A stretch of 17,066 bases of DNA from an uncultured Sutterella sp. (GTDB taxonomy: Bacteria > Pseudomonadota > Gammaproteobacteria > Burkholderiales > Burkholderiaceae_F): positions 1 to 17,066 of the forward strand of contig UQOW01000023.1 of NCBI GenBank assembly GCA_900542805.1. Reading direction: 5' to 3'. Under the pieces are notes generated by a model. That model was not told where the DNA came from. It worked only from the letters and a program-made list of their open reading frames with translations, and searched no databases. Below, piece after piece: positions 7,121 through 14,050 of this stretch (within the stretch, counting starts at the first letter, position 1; the number at the start of each line of letters is the position of its first letter). Made by a program: the position numbers and the translations under genes.

Positions 7121-7548
7121 CGTAAAACCTCAATCAATTAAAATAACCGACTCTTCGCTTTTAAAAGCGAGCGGGTTCAAAGGCATCGCATTCGTGGAAA
7201 TGAAAAATTTTTACCGAGAGCAACACAAGGGTTCGGACGCTCAAACGAAGGAAAAGAGCCTGTCGATGGCGACAACGGGGTCGGGATCTCAAAGCGATTG
7301 ACAATTGTCACCGGTAAAGTCTTTAACAACACCGGCCTCTTCATTGAAGGTATGCAAGGCGCCTACCCTCCGCCCTCACACCTACCTTAACGCTAAAAAA
7401 GCACATGCCTCAAAGACCCTTGCCGATGCCGTTTCACTGTTACCCTCGAAAAAATCCCGTTCCCTCTTGACTCAAAAGTCCAACTCAAGCACACTTGACT
7501 GCAGAATCCGAAGCACTTTGACGGACGATTCAACCAAGGAGCCTGACT
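7121..7548. other. 428-bp stretch without a credible gene, probably decayed coding sequence
   Basis: No open frame here has a good start and a recognisable product. Protein-like fragments occur in different frames: RLTIVTGKVFNNTGLFIEG (7295-7351, plus) and RFTVTLEKIPFPLDSKVQL (about 7428-7484, plus) are each cut off by stops or frame changes. The first faintly resembles the Asn/Gly-rich repeats of autotransporter passenger domains. A perfect 16-bp palindrome, TCGCTTTTAAAAGCGA (7155-7170), lies 35 bp after the EamA stop and has no T-tract. I read the region as gene debris plus the leader of the next gene. Confidence 0.4.
7298..7327 (+). promoter_or_regulatory. Possible promoter overlapping a 12-bp palindrome
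   Basis: TTGACA (7298-7303) is followed after 18 bp by TTTAAC (7322-7327), a plausible -35/-10 pair with a weak -10. The perfect palindrome TGACAATTGTCA (7299-7310) covers the -35 element, as an operator would. It could drive the BOF gene at 7549 with a long leader, but both halves could also be chance. Confidence 0.25.
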
Positions 7549-7956
7549 ATGACAACACAACGCCGACCCCTTGTTATCGCCGCCCTCATCGGTCTTATCA
7601 CTCCGGCCGTCGTTTCGGCCACGGGGCCCGTGGGATTTTCTCACTGCACAAGGACCATGGATCCCTCGATATTGACCGCGCCCATTGATCGCTCGCGCCT
7701 TGTGACAATCGCTCAAATTAAAGCCTCGTCGCGCCATGAGGATCTCGTTTATCTTAAGGGGTGCTTCACCAAGCACCTTTGCTGCGAAACGTACGAATTT
7801 ACGGATTTAGCGGGCGATACGATCGGCGCCAGATTAAATGACGATGAAAACTGGTCACATGTCCGCCGCGATGATCTCGTCGAAATTATGGCTAAGGTCA
7901 ACACAAAACGAAAAGTACCCGAACTTGACGTACAAGTCGCCCGGCCGATGAAGTGA
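7549..7956 (+). CDS. Exported BOF (NirD/YgiW/YdeI) family OB-fold protein
   Basis: A 135-residue protein beginning with a signal peptide (basic TQRR, hydrophobic segment to about residue 24, likely cleavage after VVSA). The rest matches the bacterial OB-fold family of E. coli YgiW/YdeI, with DRSRLVTIAQIKASSRHEDLVY.KG and YEFTDLAGDTIGARLNDDENW standing for the family's 'V..AK…D…V.L.G…Y.F.D..G.I.V.ID...W'. Family members are small periplasmic proteins linked to stress tolerance and ligand binding. Unusual here are four cysteines in the mature part (one near residue 34, KGCF, and CC in LCCETYEF), where YgiW has none. AAGGAG 7 nt upstream fixes the start. A truncated second BOF copy follows immediately. 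Confidence 0.82.
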   Translation: MTTQRRPLVIAALIGLITPAVVSATGPVGFSHCTRTMDPSILTAPIDRSRLVTIAQIKASSRHEDLVYLKGCFTKHLCCETYEFTDLAGDTIGARLNDDENWSHVRRDDLVEIMAKVNTKRKVPELDVQVARPMK

Positions 7957-8128
7957 TAAGCCCCTTTGGGCCGATGAAGCCGGCAACACGTTTGTCGCAG
8001 ACCTGAACGTTGATAAAAATTGGTCCCATATCAAGCAAGATGCGCTTTGCAAGATTTGGGCCGAAGACGATAAAGGTTGGAATTGCGCTTGGCTTTCCGA
8101 TAAAAATTTAAAGGGCGTTTCCTTATAG
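7955..8128 (+). pseudogene. C-terminal stump of a second BOF-domain protein
   Basis: Directly after the stop of the intact BOF gene, another frame stays open to TAG at 8126-8128. It reads WADEAGNTFVADLNVDKNW followed by SHIKQDALCKIWAEDDKGW. This aligns with FTDLAGDTIGARLNDDENW, SHVRRDDLVEIMAKV of the intact gene. There is no start codon, signal peptide or N-terminal half, so it is the tail of a tandem paralogue whose front was lost by deletion or recombination. It is not simply a frameshifted extension, because the upstream gene already has a complete domain. Confidence 0.75.
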
Positions 8129-8172
8129 CAATGCGTTGCATCATGTGAGAAAATCTCAAGATGTTTTTCCTG

Positions 8173-8184
8173 AAATGCGCATTT
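8173..8184. promoter_or_regulatory. 12-bp palindrome upstream of the second LysR gene
   Basis: AAATGCGCATTT is a perfect palindrome 41 bp before the LysR start at 8225, a usual distance for an autoregulatory site. There is no further support. Confidence 0.22.
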
Positions 8185-8224
8185 TTTCGTGAAACGTACG
8201 TCTGCCCTTTGCAAGGAGAACAAC

Positions 8225-9223
8225 ATGTCCGATTTATCTGACAATCTTTTCTCGGATAGTCTCAAGGTTTTCTTGCATTTTGCGCAGCACCGTAATCTTG
8301 CGAAAACAGCCGAGGCCTTCGGCGTCTCGCTTTCGTCGGCTTCTCGACAGATTCGAAAACTGGAAGCAACGCTGAAAACCGATTTAATTGTCGCCGGGAA
8401 ACGCCCCTTTACCTTAACGCCCGAAGCGAGACATTTTTATTCAGCCTTGCAGGAGATTCGACACGAACTACACAACGCCGTTGATGACCTCAAGGCCGGA
8501 TCTTCCCGGGCCAAAAATTTACGCATCGGCTTTATTGAGAGCTACACGCAAGCTTCGGCAGAAATCCTTCATGAGACGGCATCCGATTTTGATGCCGTTT
8601 TAAACGTCACGGGGACAACCGATCGCCTCAGCGGTCTCTTTGAAGACGGTGAAATCGATGCGGTTGTCACCTCCGAGCTTCCGACCGAAATCAATCACGT
8701 GATGCGCATGACCTTCTTGCGTGAACCGGCCCTTGTTGTCGTTCCCAAATTCTTGGCAAAATCCCTCCCTCCTTCCCTGAATTGGAATAATCTGTCGTTT
8801 TGCGGTCTGCCGTATATTTTTTCTTATAAGCGAAGTCGTTCGGGAAAATCCCTCGTGAGCTTTCTGACAACCAACGGGATAACCTTTCACAGTCGCATCG
8901 AGGTCGACAATATCGGCACGAAATTAGGTCTCATTGCCCGATCTCGAGGCTGGAGTCTGATCCCCGTTTCATCTCTTTTTCAAAATCGGACTTTGATTGA
9001 CAATGTTCTGCTTGACAAACTGGCCTTTTTCTCAATGCCCGAACCGGCTTTTAAGCGACGTTTAATGCTCGTGGCAAAGAAAGACTTTCCACGTGCGCTT
9101 TTTAGAAATCTTTCACAAACGCTGGCCGATTATACGCAGAACACGATTCTTGCCTGGGCCCGAATACGCTTTCCTGCAGCGGCAGAGAAAACGGAAATCT
9201 ATCGCCCCGATCAAAGTTTTTAA
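8225..9223 (+). CDS. LysR-family transcriptional regulator (paralogue of the one at 688-1701)
   Basis: A 332-residue LysR regulator. The helix-turn-helix is at about residues 12-60 (LAKTAEAFGVSLSSASRQIR), followed by a linker and an effector domain with INHVMRMTFLREPALVVVP, LSFCGLPYIFSY and FSMPEPAFKRRLMLVAKK. ATG 8225 has AAGGAGAA a few bases upstream; the earlier in-frame ATG at 8189 lacks one. No divergent partner lies beside it except BOF debris, and it converges on the M20/MFS pair with only 13 bp between stops. Its target cannot be inferred from position as safely as for the first LysR. The pair share effector-domain motifs and probably sense related ligands. Confidence 0.9.
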   Translation: MSDLSDNLFSDSLKVFLHFAQHRNLAKTAEAFGVSLSSASRQIRKLEATLKTDLIVAGKRPFTLTPEARHFYSALQEIRHELHNAVDDLKAGSSRAKNLRIGFIESYTQASAEILHETASDFDAVLNVTGTTDRLSGLFEDGEIDAVVTSELPTEINHVMRMTFLREPALVVVPKFLAKSLPPSLNWNNLSFCGLPYIFSYKRSRSGKSLVSFLTTNGITFHSRIEVDNIGTKLGLIARSRGWSLIPVSSLFQNRTLIDNVLLDKLAFFSMPEPAFKRRLMLVAKKDFPRALFRNLSQTLADYTQNTILAWARIRFPAAAEKTEIYRPDQSF

Positions 9224-9236
9224 ACCCAGGGATCCG

Positions 9237-10400
9237 TTACTGTTTTCCGGCTTTGGCAAAGCCGGCGATTGCTGCAATTCCCCAAAGAACGCACGAAGCC
9301 GAAAGGAAAATAAGGACACCCGTCCAATTCCCGTCTCCTCGATAAAGACTTGCACAAAGTAAAGGCCCGAGGGCCCCGAGGATGTAACCGAATCCCTGAG
9401 AGATCGAGGATAAGGCAAGCATTTGGGAAAGAGAAACGGACGATTTTGAAATCAAAATGAGCGCAAGGGAAAAACGCGCACCGTGCGGCACGGATAAAAG
9501 CACACAGGCAAGAAAGGGCCAAAATCCCGGAAGAAATAAAAAAAGAAGCGGAACAATCGAGAGGACTGTGAGGACAAAGGAGAGCCGCCCCTCTGTACCG
9601 AAGAGACGAATCATCGGCGCAATCAAAAGACTTGCAAGCCCCGCACCGATTAAAAGAACGGAAAGAGCACAACCGGCCGCCGCAGGATCCATTCCCCGAC
9701 TCATCAGAAGCGTCGGTAGCCACGCAATGAGCGCATAGACAACCAAAGACTGAAGACTCATCGTGAAAACGACGGGAACTTTTGAAAACCAATCGGGAAA
9801 TGCATGAAACGAAAAGGAACTCTTTTTTGACGCTCTCAAGTCAGGTAACCGTGTTCGATCAGCGCAAAACCAAGCCATCGCGGCCGGCACCGCAAAAACA
9901 ACCCATATACCGAGAGCTGTGGCATACGTTCCCGTTGCATTTAAAAGGGGGACGGCAACCAAAGCCCCGACAAAACTCGAGCAACCGGTGGCCGCTGTGT
10001 AAATTCCGAGGGCTTTGGAAACATTTCCGGGAAAATAATGTCGTAAAACAACCGGTATAACGGTATTGAGAACAGCGATGCCGGCCCCGATAAAAAGGGT
10101 CCCGACAAGTAACGACGGCAACGATTCGATCAGACGAAGCGCCAGGCCCACCGACAAGAGGCTTAAAACACACCCCAAAGAAATGCGTGTCGAAAGTTTG
10201 GAGAAAAGAAGCGGTGCCGCAAAGCCGGCTAAGCCGAACATCAACACGGGAAGCGCTGAAACAACCCCGTACGTTGCATACGATACGGAAAGCGTCTCTC
10301 GAAGAGATTCGGCCACAGGCCCGACGCATGTCACGGGAGCACGCATCAGGAGAATGCTCAAAACAAGCGCCGACGCAATCAGCACCGACATTCTTTTCAT
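9237..10400 (-). CDS. CynX/NimT-like MFS transporter
   Basis: A 387-residue major facilitator protein with about twelve hydrophobic segments. The N-terminus (LLMRAPVTCVGPVAESLRET…GVVSALPVLMFGLAGFAAP) is characteristic of the cyanate/2-nitroimidazole (CynX/NimT) branch, where 'R.…SVGP….L' and 'T.LPV…G' recur. AAGGT lies 7 nt before ATG 10400. It starts 15 bp after the stop of the M20 hydrolase on the same strand, so the two are an operon. Its cargo is then probably the substrate or product of that enzyme, not cyanate itself (inference). No terminator is visible before the converging LysR gene. Confidence 0.87.
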   Translation of the reverse strand: MKRMSVLIASALVLSILLMRAPVTCVGPVAESLRETLSVSYATYGVVSALPVLMFGLAGFAAPLLFSKLSTRISLGCVLSLLSVGLALRLIESLPSLLVGTLFIGAGIAVLNTVIPVVLRHYFPGNVSKALGIYTAATGCSSFVGALVAVPLLNATGTYATALGIWVVFAVPAAMAWFCADRTRLPDLRASKKSSFSFHAFPDWFSKVPVVFTMSLQSLVVYALIAWLPTLLMSRGMDPAAAGCALSVLLIGAGLASLLIAPMIRLFGTEGRLSFVLTVLSIVPLLFLFLPGFWPFLACVLLSVPHGARFSLALILISKSSVSLSQMLALSSISQGFGYILGALGPLLCASLYRGDGNWTGVLIFLSASCVLWGIAAIAGFAKAGKQ

Positions 10401-10415
10401 GAAAGTGACCTTCGC

Positions 10416-11654
10416 CTACGATTGCATGTACTCAAAAACACTTCGCGCATGTGTTTCGAAAACACGGTCCAATTCATCAAAGTCCACGAATTCATCCGGG
10501 GCCCCCATAAAACCCCCTTCGCAACCGCAGCTGAAAGAAGGAACGCCGTAACGCCTGACATGTTTGGCGTCGGTTCCGCCGAGCCGAACCGTGGCAACGC
10601 AGGGCGCGTTAAATGCTCTTCGGGCGTTTAAAACAAGCGTCTTTAACAGCGGATGATTCGGATCGGAACATAAAGCTTCGCAGATCATCATCGTCTCGTA
10701 CGAGATACCGGGACGCGCCTTGCACAAGTCATCGAGAACGGCTTTAACATCATCGCTTTTCACACCGACGGGAAACCGAGAGTCAATCACAACTTCCGCA
10801 TACCCCGGCACGAGGTTCGGCGCTGTTCCGGCGCGGAAAATTCCGATATTGCTCGTCACGGTCAAAAGTGTCTCCGTCTCCCCGGCTCCGACCACGGATT
10901 CGGAGACAGGGCCGGCATTGCGAATGGCCGTTAAAACGTCTTCCGGACAGTTGACGGGAATCGCCTTCACGCGAGCTTTGTAATCCACGATGGCGTCAAT
11001 GAGCATATCAATGGCGTTTTTCGTCTTGTGCATGTGTGCGCCGTGTCCGGGAATGCCGTGCGCCATAAGTTTGAAGCGATAACGACCCTTTTCGCCGAAT
11101 CGCACAACGCGCGTTGTTCCGACGTCGCCGATTAAACACGCATCGGCTCGAGACAATTCCGGAATCGTTCTGAGGAGAAATTCGGTTCCGTGTTTGCCGC
11201 CGCACTCTTCGCCCCCCACGAGCGTAAGAATGAGTTTTCCGGCCCATTCGTCGCGATGCTCGGCCATCAGAATAAATGTTTCAAGTAATGAGGCACACCC
11301 GGCTTTCATATCCGAGACGCCGACCCCGAAGATACGACGATTTTCAACCTCACCTGCGAAGGGAGCATGTTTCCAGTTCTCGGGCGTGACAACTTCAAAG
11401 GTATCCAAGTGTCCGTTTAATAAAAGCGTATGCCCCGCACCTTTTGCGCCTTCAACCGAAGCGAGGACATTGACAATGGGATTTACCTCGGAGAGGACAC
11501 TGACGGCAACACCGGGAATATCCGAAAGGGTAGCCGCAACGTACTCGGCAATGGTTTTTGTATCCGACGGAGGGGTTACGGATGGAATCCGCGCTAAGTC
11601 AATAAGACGCTTTTGAACTTGCGGGAAACGGTCTTTAACAGAGTCAAGGTACAT
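10416..11654 (-). CDS. M20-family metallohydrolase (ArgE/DapE type), lacking the last metal-ligand His
   Basis: A 412-residue M20 zinc hydrolase of the ArgE/DapE/CPG2 kind, which cleaves N-acyl or peptide bonds in the cytoplasm. Visible site residues are H82 and D84 (NGHLDTF), bridging D115 (GVSDMKAG), base E149 with ligand E150 (GGEECGG) and ligand D177 (IGDVG). The lid/dimerisation domain has GIPGHGAHMH…NAI (200-215). The usual final ligand, His in H-x-P-x-E, is Gly384 here (GAPDE, codon GGG). All other features look normal, so this may be a real variant with altered metal binding or a weakened enzyme. Start ATG 11654 has GGAG 6 nt upstream; starting at 11717 would add an unlikely leader. 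It is followed by the MFS gene, which suggests uptake and cleavage of one compound. Confidence 0.87.
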   Translation of the reverse strand: MYLDSVKDRFPQVQKRLIDLARIPSVTPPSDTKTIAEYVAATLSDIPGVAVSVLSEVNPIVNVLASVEGAKGAGHTLLLNGHLDTFEVVTPENWKHAPFAGEVENRRIFGVGVSDMKAGCASLLETFILMAEHRDEWAGKLILTLVGGEECGGKHGTEFLLRTIPELSRADACLIGDVGTTRVVRFGEKGRYRFKLMAHGIPGHGAHMHKTKNAIDMLIDAIVDYKARVKAIPVNCPEDVLTAIRNAGPVSESVVGAGETETLLTVTSNIGIFRAGTAPNLVPGYAEVVIDSRFPVGVKSDDVKAVLDDLCKARPGISYETMMICEALCSDPNHPLLKTLVLNARRAFNAPCVATVRLGGTDAKHVRRYGVPSFSCGCEGGFMGAPDEFVDFDELDRVFETHARSVFEYMQS

Positions 11655-11839
11655 GGACTTCTCCGAGGCAAAGATGTAAACGGGGGCAATTGTGTGAACA
11701 AAAAAAGGCGTTTCCAATTTGCTTGCAGAGAAGTTCTATTAATGTTGCGAAAACTGCGAGATCGGTTCGCCATCTGACGATTTCGGAACACGGAGCCCGG
11801 GGCGTTTCCCCTTTCTAATCGGGTTTCTCCTATACGGAC

Positions 11840-11849
11840 CTGTCGATTG
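11840..11849. promoter_or_regulatory. Possible GntR half-operator
   Basis: CTGTCGATTG is identical to 12782-12791, the left half and spacer of the 19-bp palindrome upstream of the dehydratase. The right half is not kept. It may be a weak site for the same regulator, in the leader or promoter of the M20/MFS operon. Confidence 0.25.
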
Positions 11850-11910
11850 ATGTAACGGCCTGAAAACTTGAAAACAATCCGGTTGCGATTTGATGGCTCC
11901 TTCTTCGCTT

Positions 11911-11931
11911 AAAACGGGAGAGACTCGCCCG
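11911..11931 (-). terminator. Probable terminator of the GntR gene
   Basis: On the minus strand CGGGCGA-GTC-TCTCCCG forms a 7-bp stem with one mismatch and is followed by TTTT. It lies about 70 nt past the GntR stop. Confidence 0.4.
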
Positions 11932-12000
11932 CATCTTCTCGCGCGTCAAAGAACAGAGAGAGAAAACCTTCTCCTTCGTGTCCGGTTCTGCACAAGCTTT

Positions 12001-12657
12001 TTATACCTTGAGTCTGTCAATGGCGGAGCGAACGTTATCACGGACGATTTTCTCAACCGTCTCGCCACTGGATTGATCGGATTGAAAACCGGCAAGTATC
12101 TTTGAATGAACTTCGATGGCACTGGAGAAACTGACGGTATCGAATTTGAAAAACATGCGATGCCAGCTCGTCAAACCACGCAGTTTGAGGCATTCATCTA
12201 TAAGAGAGGGATTATTGCTTCTGAGAATCCAAACGTTGTGAAAATCGTCGTGTGCTTTAAGAAACATCGTCTGATTCTTTTTTTCGTAAGCCTCCTGCAT
12301 GCGCTTCATGCATTCGGAAAGCTCATCAAACGCTTCCTTTTTTTCCTTAAAGGCAAGCCGTGCGGCAAGACCTTCAAGAACAGAGCGCATCTCATAGATG
12401 TCAATCACTTCCTGCCGGGTCAGCCTTTTGACAAAGGCCCCCCGCCTGGGAATGATTGTTACAAAGCCTAAGCGCTCAAGCTCGCGGAAGGCTTCTCTTA
12501 AAGGCGTACGACTGATACCGAAACGCTTTTGAAGATCGATTTCAACGAGTTGACTCCCCGTCTGAATCTTTCCCTTGATGATTTCGTCCGTCAGACGTTC
12601 AATGACCTGTTCAAGGATTAACAAAGGGCGAATAAGTTCGGATTGTGTCTTTGTCAT
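12001..12657 (-). CDS. GntR-family (FCD subfamily) transcriptional regulator
   Basis: A 218-residue regulator. The N-terminal winged helix-turn-helix has TGSQLVEIDLQKRFGISRTP, then LREAFRELERLGFV and the RRGAFV wing. The C-terminal FCD domain has YEMRSVLEGLAARLA, the metal-site DDFH and a later EVHSKI histidine. FCD domains bind small organic acids at a metal and usually relieve repression. It is divergent from the dehydratase/TRAP operon at 12871 with a palindrome between them, so it very probably controls that operon and itself. The start is uncertain. ATG 12657 fits the family length but has no ribosome binding site. An in-frame TTG at 12705 has AGGAG 7 nt upstream but would add an unusual aromatic-rich leader (IFGIYFYVPPIYYHA). 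Confidence 0.9.
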   Translation of the reverse strand: MTKTQSELIRPLLILEQVIERLTDEIIKGKIQTGSQLVEIDLQKRFGISRTPLREAFRELERLGFVTIIPRRGAFVKRLTRQEVIDIYEMRSVLEGLAARLAFKEKKEAFDELSECMKRMQEAYEKKNQTMFLKAHDDFHNVWILRSNNPSLIDECLKLRGLTSWHRMFFKFDTVSFSSAIEVHSKILAGFQSDQSSGETVEKIVRDNVRSAIDRLKV

Positions 12658-12780
12658 AGCATGATAATAAATCGGCGGAACGTAGAAATATATACCGAAT
12701 ATCAAAGAAAAACTCCTCTTTTCAACATGGCACGCTGAAAATTTGTCCGTATTTGATTTTTGTCATACAACATACTATCG

Positions 12781-12799
12781 ACTGTCGATTGTCGACAGT
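12781..12799. promoter_or_regulatory. Candidate GntR operator (perfect 19-bp palindrome)
   Basis: ACTGTCGA-TTG-TCGACAGT is a perfect inverted repeat with an 8-bp arm and 3-bp spacer. It is 72 bp before the dehydratase start and in the space divergent to the GntR gene. This is the expected position and form for a site bound by a GntR dimer. A possible -10 (TATGAT, 12809-12814) follows it on the plus strand. Confidence 0.6.
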
Positions 12800-12870
12800 T
12801 TTGGAGCGTATGATTATCGCGTTTTAAATTGTGCCTACAGCACCCATCCAACCAATCAAGGAGACACTCC

Positions 12871-14019
12871 ATGATAATTAAATCCGTAAAAGCCATCCCG
12901 ATCCACTACACCCTCCAAGAAATCTTCCGAGCCGGGACCTATCAAGTTAAAAACCGCTACACCATTGTGTGTCTGGTCGAATTTGAAAACGGCATCCGTG
13001 CCGAAACATATGGCGGTGACGAGGACATGGAACAAGATGCCGTCGTTCGTCTCATCAACGGTGAGTTCCAACAGTTTTTAATCGGCAAAGATATCGACTG
13101 CCGTGAAGACATCGCACGCATTCACGACGAATTGATGGAATTTAAGATTGACTTGGGTTACCGCGCCCTTGTTGACTTGGACATGGGCCGTCATGGAATT
13201 CAGCAGCAGGCTCTGTCTTTAGTGGATATGGCTCTGTGGGACGGACTCGGAAAGATCAAAAAGTGTCCTGTTTTCGAACTCTTGGGCGGGGCAAAACGCA
13301 TGAAGATGCCGGTCATTTCCATCGGTGGCTACTATCATCCAAATGATCCGCAGGGCACGGCTGATGAAGCACGTGAACTCCATGAGGTCTACGGGGTCGG
13401 CGGACTTAAAATGAAAGTCGGTCGCGCCGTCTATGAAAAAGACGTCGAGCGCATTCAAGCAGCTTGGAATGCTGCCGGACGTAATTTTAAGCTTGCCGTG
13501 GACGTCAACCAAGGGTGGACCGTCGCTCAGGCTAAAGATTTTTGTGCCAAAGCCGGTGATTTAGGACTTGCCTGGCTCGAAGAACCCGTCCGTTGGTTCG
13601 ATTGCCTTTCTGGGTTGGCTGAGGTTCGCAAGGATTCGAAGATTCCGATTGTTGCAGGCCAAGGCGATATCAGTGAGTTCCGTAGCATGGATCTTGTCCG
13701 CTACGGAGCAGTCGATCAACTCAATACCGACATGACACTTGTAGGAGGTATCACAAGCTGGATGCGTGTCGCCGAATTTGCACAAAAGCACGGTGTCAAA
13801 ATGGGGCACCACGAAGAACCGCAGGGATCGATTACAACATTGGCCTGCTGCGAGAACGCTGCCCCGGTGGAAATCTTTGCCAACCCCAAACGCGATCCTC
13901 TCTGGCGTCAGATTATGAAAAATCCGTTGAAGATTGCAGACGGTTTTGTGGAGGTTCCTGACGGAATCGGACTCGGGATTCCCCTGAATTGGGACTTTAT
14001 CAATAAATACCGCGTCTAA
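12871..14019 (+). CDS. Enolase-superfamily (mandelate racemase-type) acid-sugar dehydratase
   Basis: A 382-residue enzyme of the mandelate racemase/muconate lactonizing group, which abstracts the proton next to a carboxylate with Mg2+ in the active site. Visible: KMK (Lys180/Lys182, second Lys as base), metal ligands D211 (DVNQ) and E237 (LEEPV), the D287-H313/314 pair (NTDMTLVGG, MGHHEEPQ) and a preserved lid/barrel layout. At the third ligand site the usual G-E is replaced by AGQGD (262-266), akin to the AGQSE variant seen in some dehydratase subgroups, with Asp for Glu. AAGGAG 7 nt upstream fixes ATG 12871. It leads the TRAP operon under GntR control, so its substrate is probably the acid imported by that transporter, most likely a sugar acid (inference). 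Confidence 0.87.
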   Translation: MIIKSVKAIPIHYTLQEIFRAGTYQVKNRYTIVCLVEFENGIRAETYGGDEDMEQDAVVRLINGEFQQFLIGKDIDCREDIARIHDELMEFKIDLGYRALVDLDMGRHGIQQQALSLVDMALWDGLGKIKKCPVFELLGGAKRMKMPVISIGGYYHPNDPQGTADEARELHEVYGVGGLKMKVGRAVYEKDVERIQAAWNAAGRNFKLAVDVNQGWTVAQAKDFCAKAGDLGLAWLEEPVRWFDCLSGLAEVRKDSKIPIVAGQGDISEFRSMDLVRYGAVDQLNTDMTLVGGITSWMRVAEFAQKHGVKMGHHEEPQGSITTLACCENAAPVEIFANPKRDPLWRQIMKNPLKIADGFVEVPDGIGLGIPLNWDFINKYRV

Positions 14020-14050
14020 ACTCCCCATAAAAAAAATGGAGAATCACATC

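Larger units (their letters stand above)
11655..12000. other. Intergenic region upstream of the M20/MFS operon
   Basis: 346 bp between the M20 start and the GntR stop, both on the minus strand, with no credible gene. It should contain the M20 promoter; TTGTTC-17 bp-TACATC on the minus strand close to the M20 gene is only a weak fit. Two features stand out: a candidate GntR terminator (11911-11931) and a 10-mer at 11840-11849 shared with the GntR palindrome. Confidence 0.45.

Noticed and set aside
7305..7688. Open frame of 127 codons upstream of the BOF gene
   Set aside because: It starts at TTG without a ribosome site, has low-complexity composition and overlaps the signal-peptide region of the better supported BOF gene.
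9247..9265. Perfect hairpin CCGGCTTT-GGC-AAAGCCGG near the converging LysR/MFS ends
   Set aside because: It lies inside the MFS coding sequence (codons for GFAKAG) and has no T-tract on either strand, so it is not a convincing terminator.
9220..9792. 190-codon minus-strand frame inside the MFS gene
   Set aside because: A shifted reading of the same DNA, rich in Cys and Arg, with no domain; the in-frame MFS protein explains the sequence.
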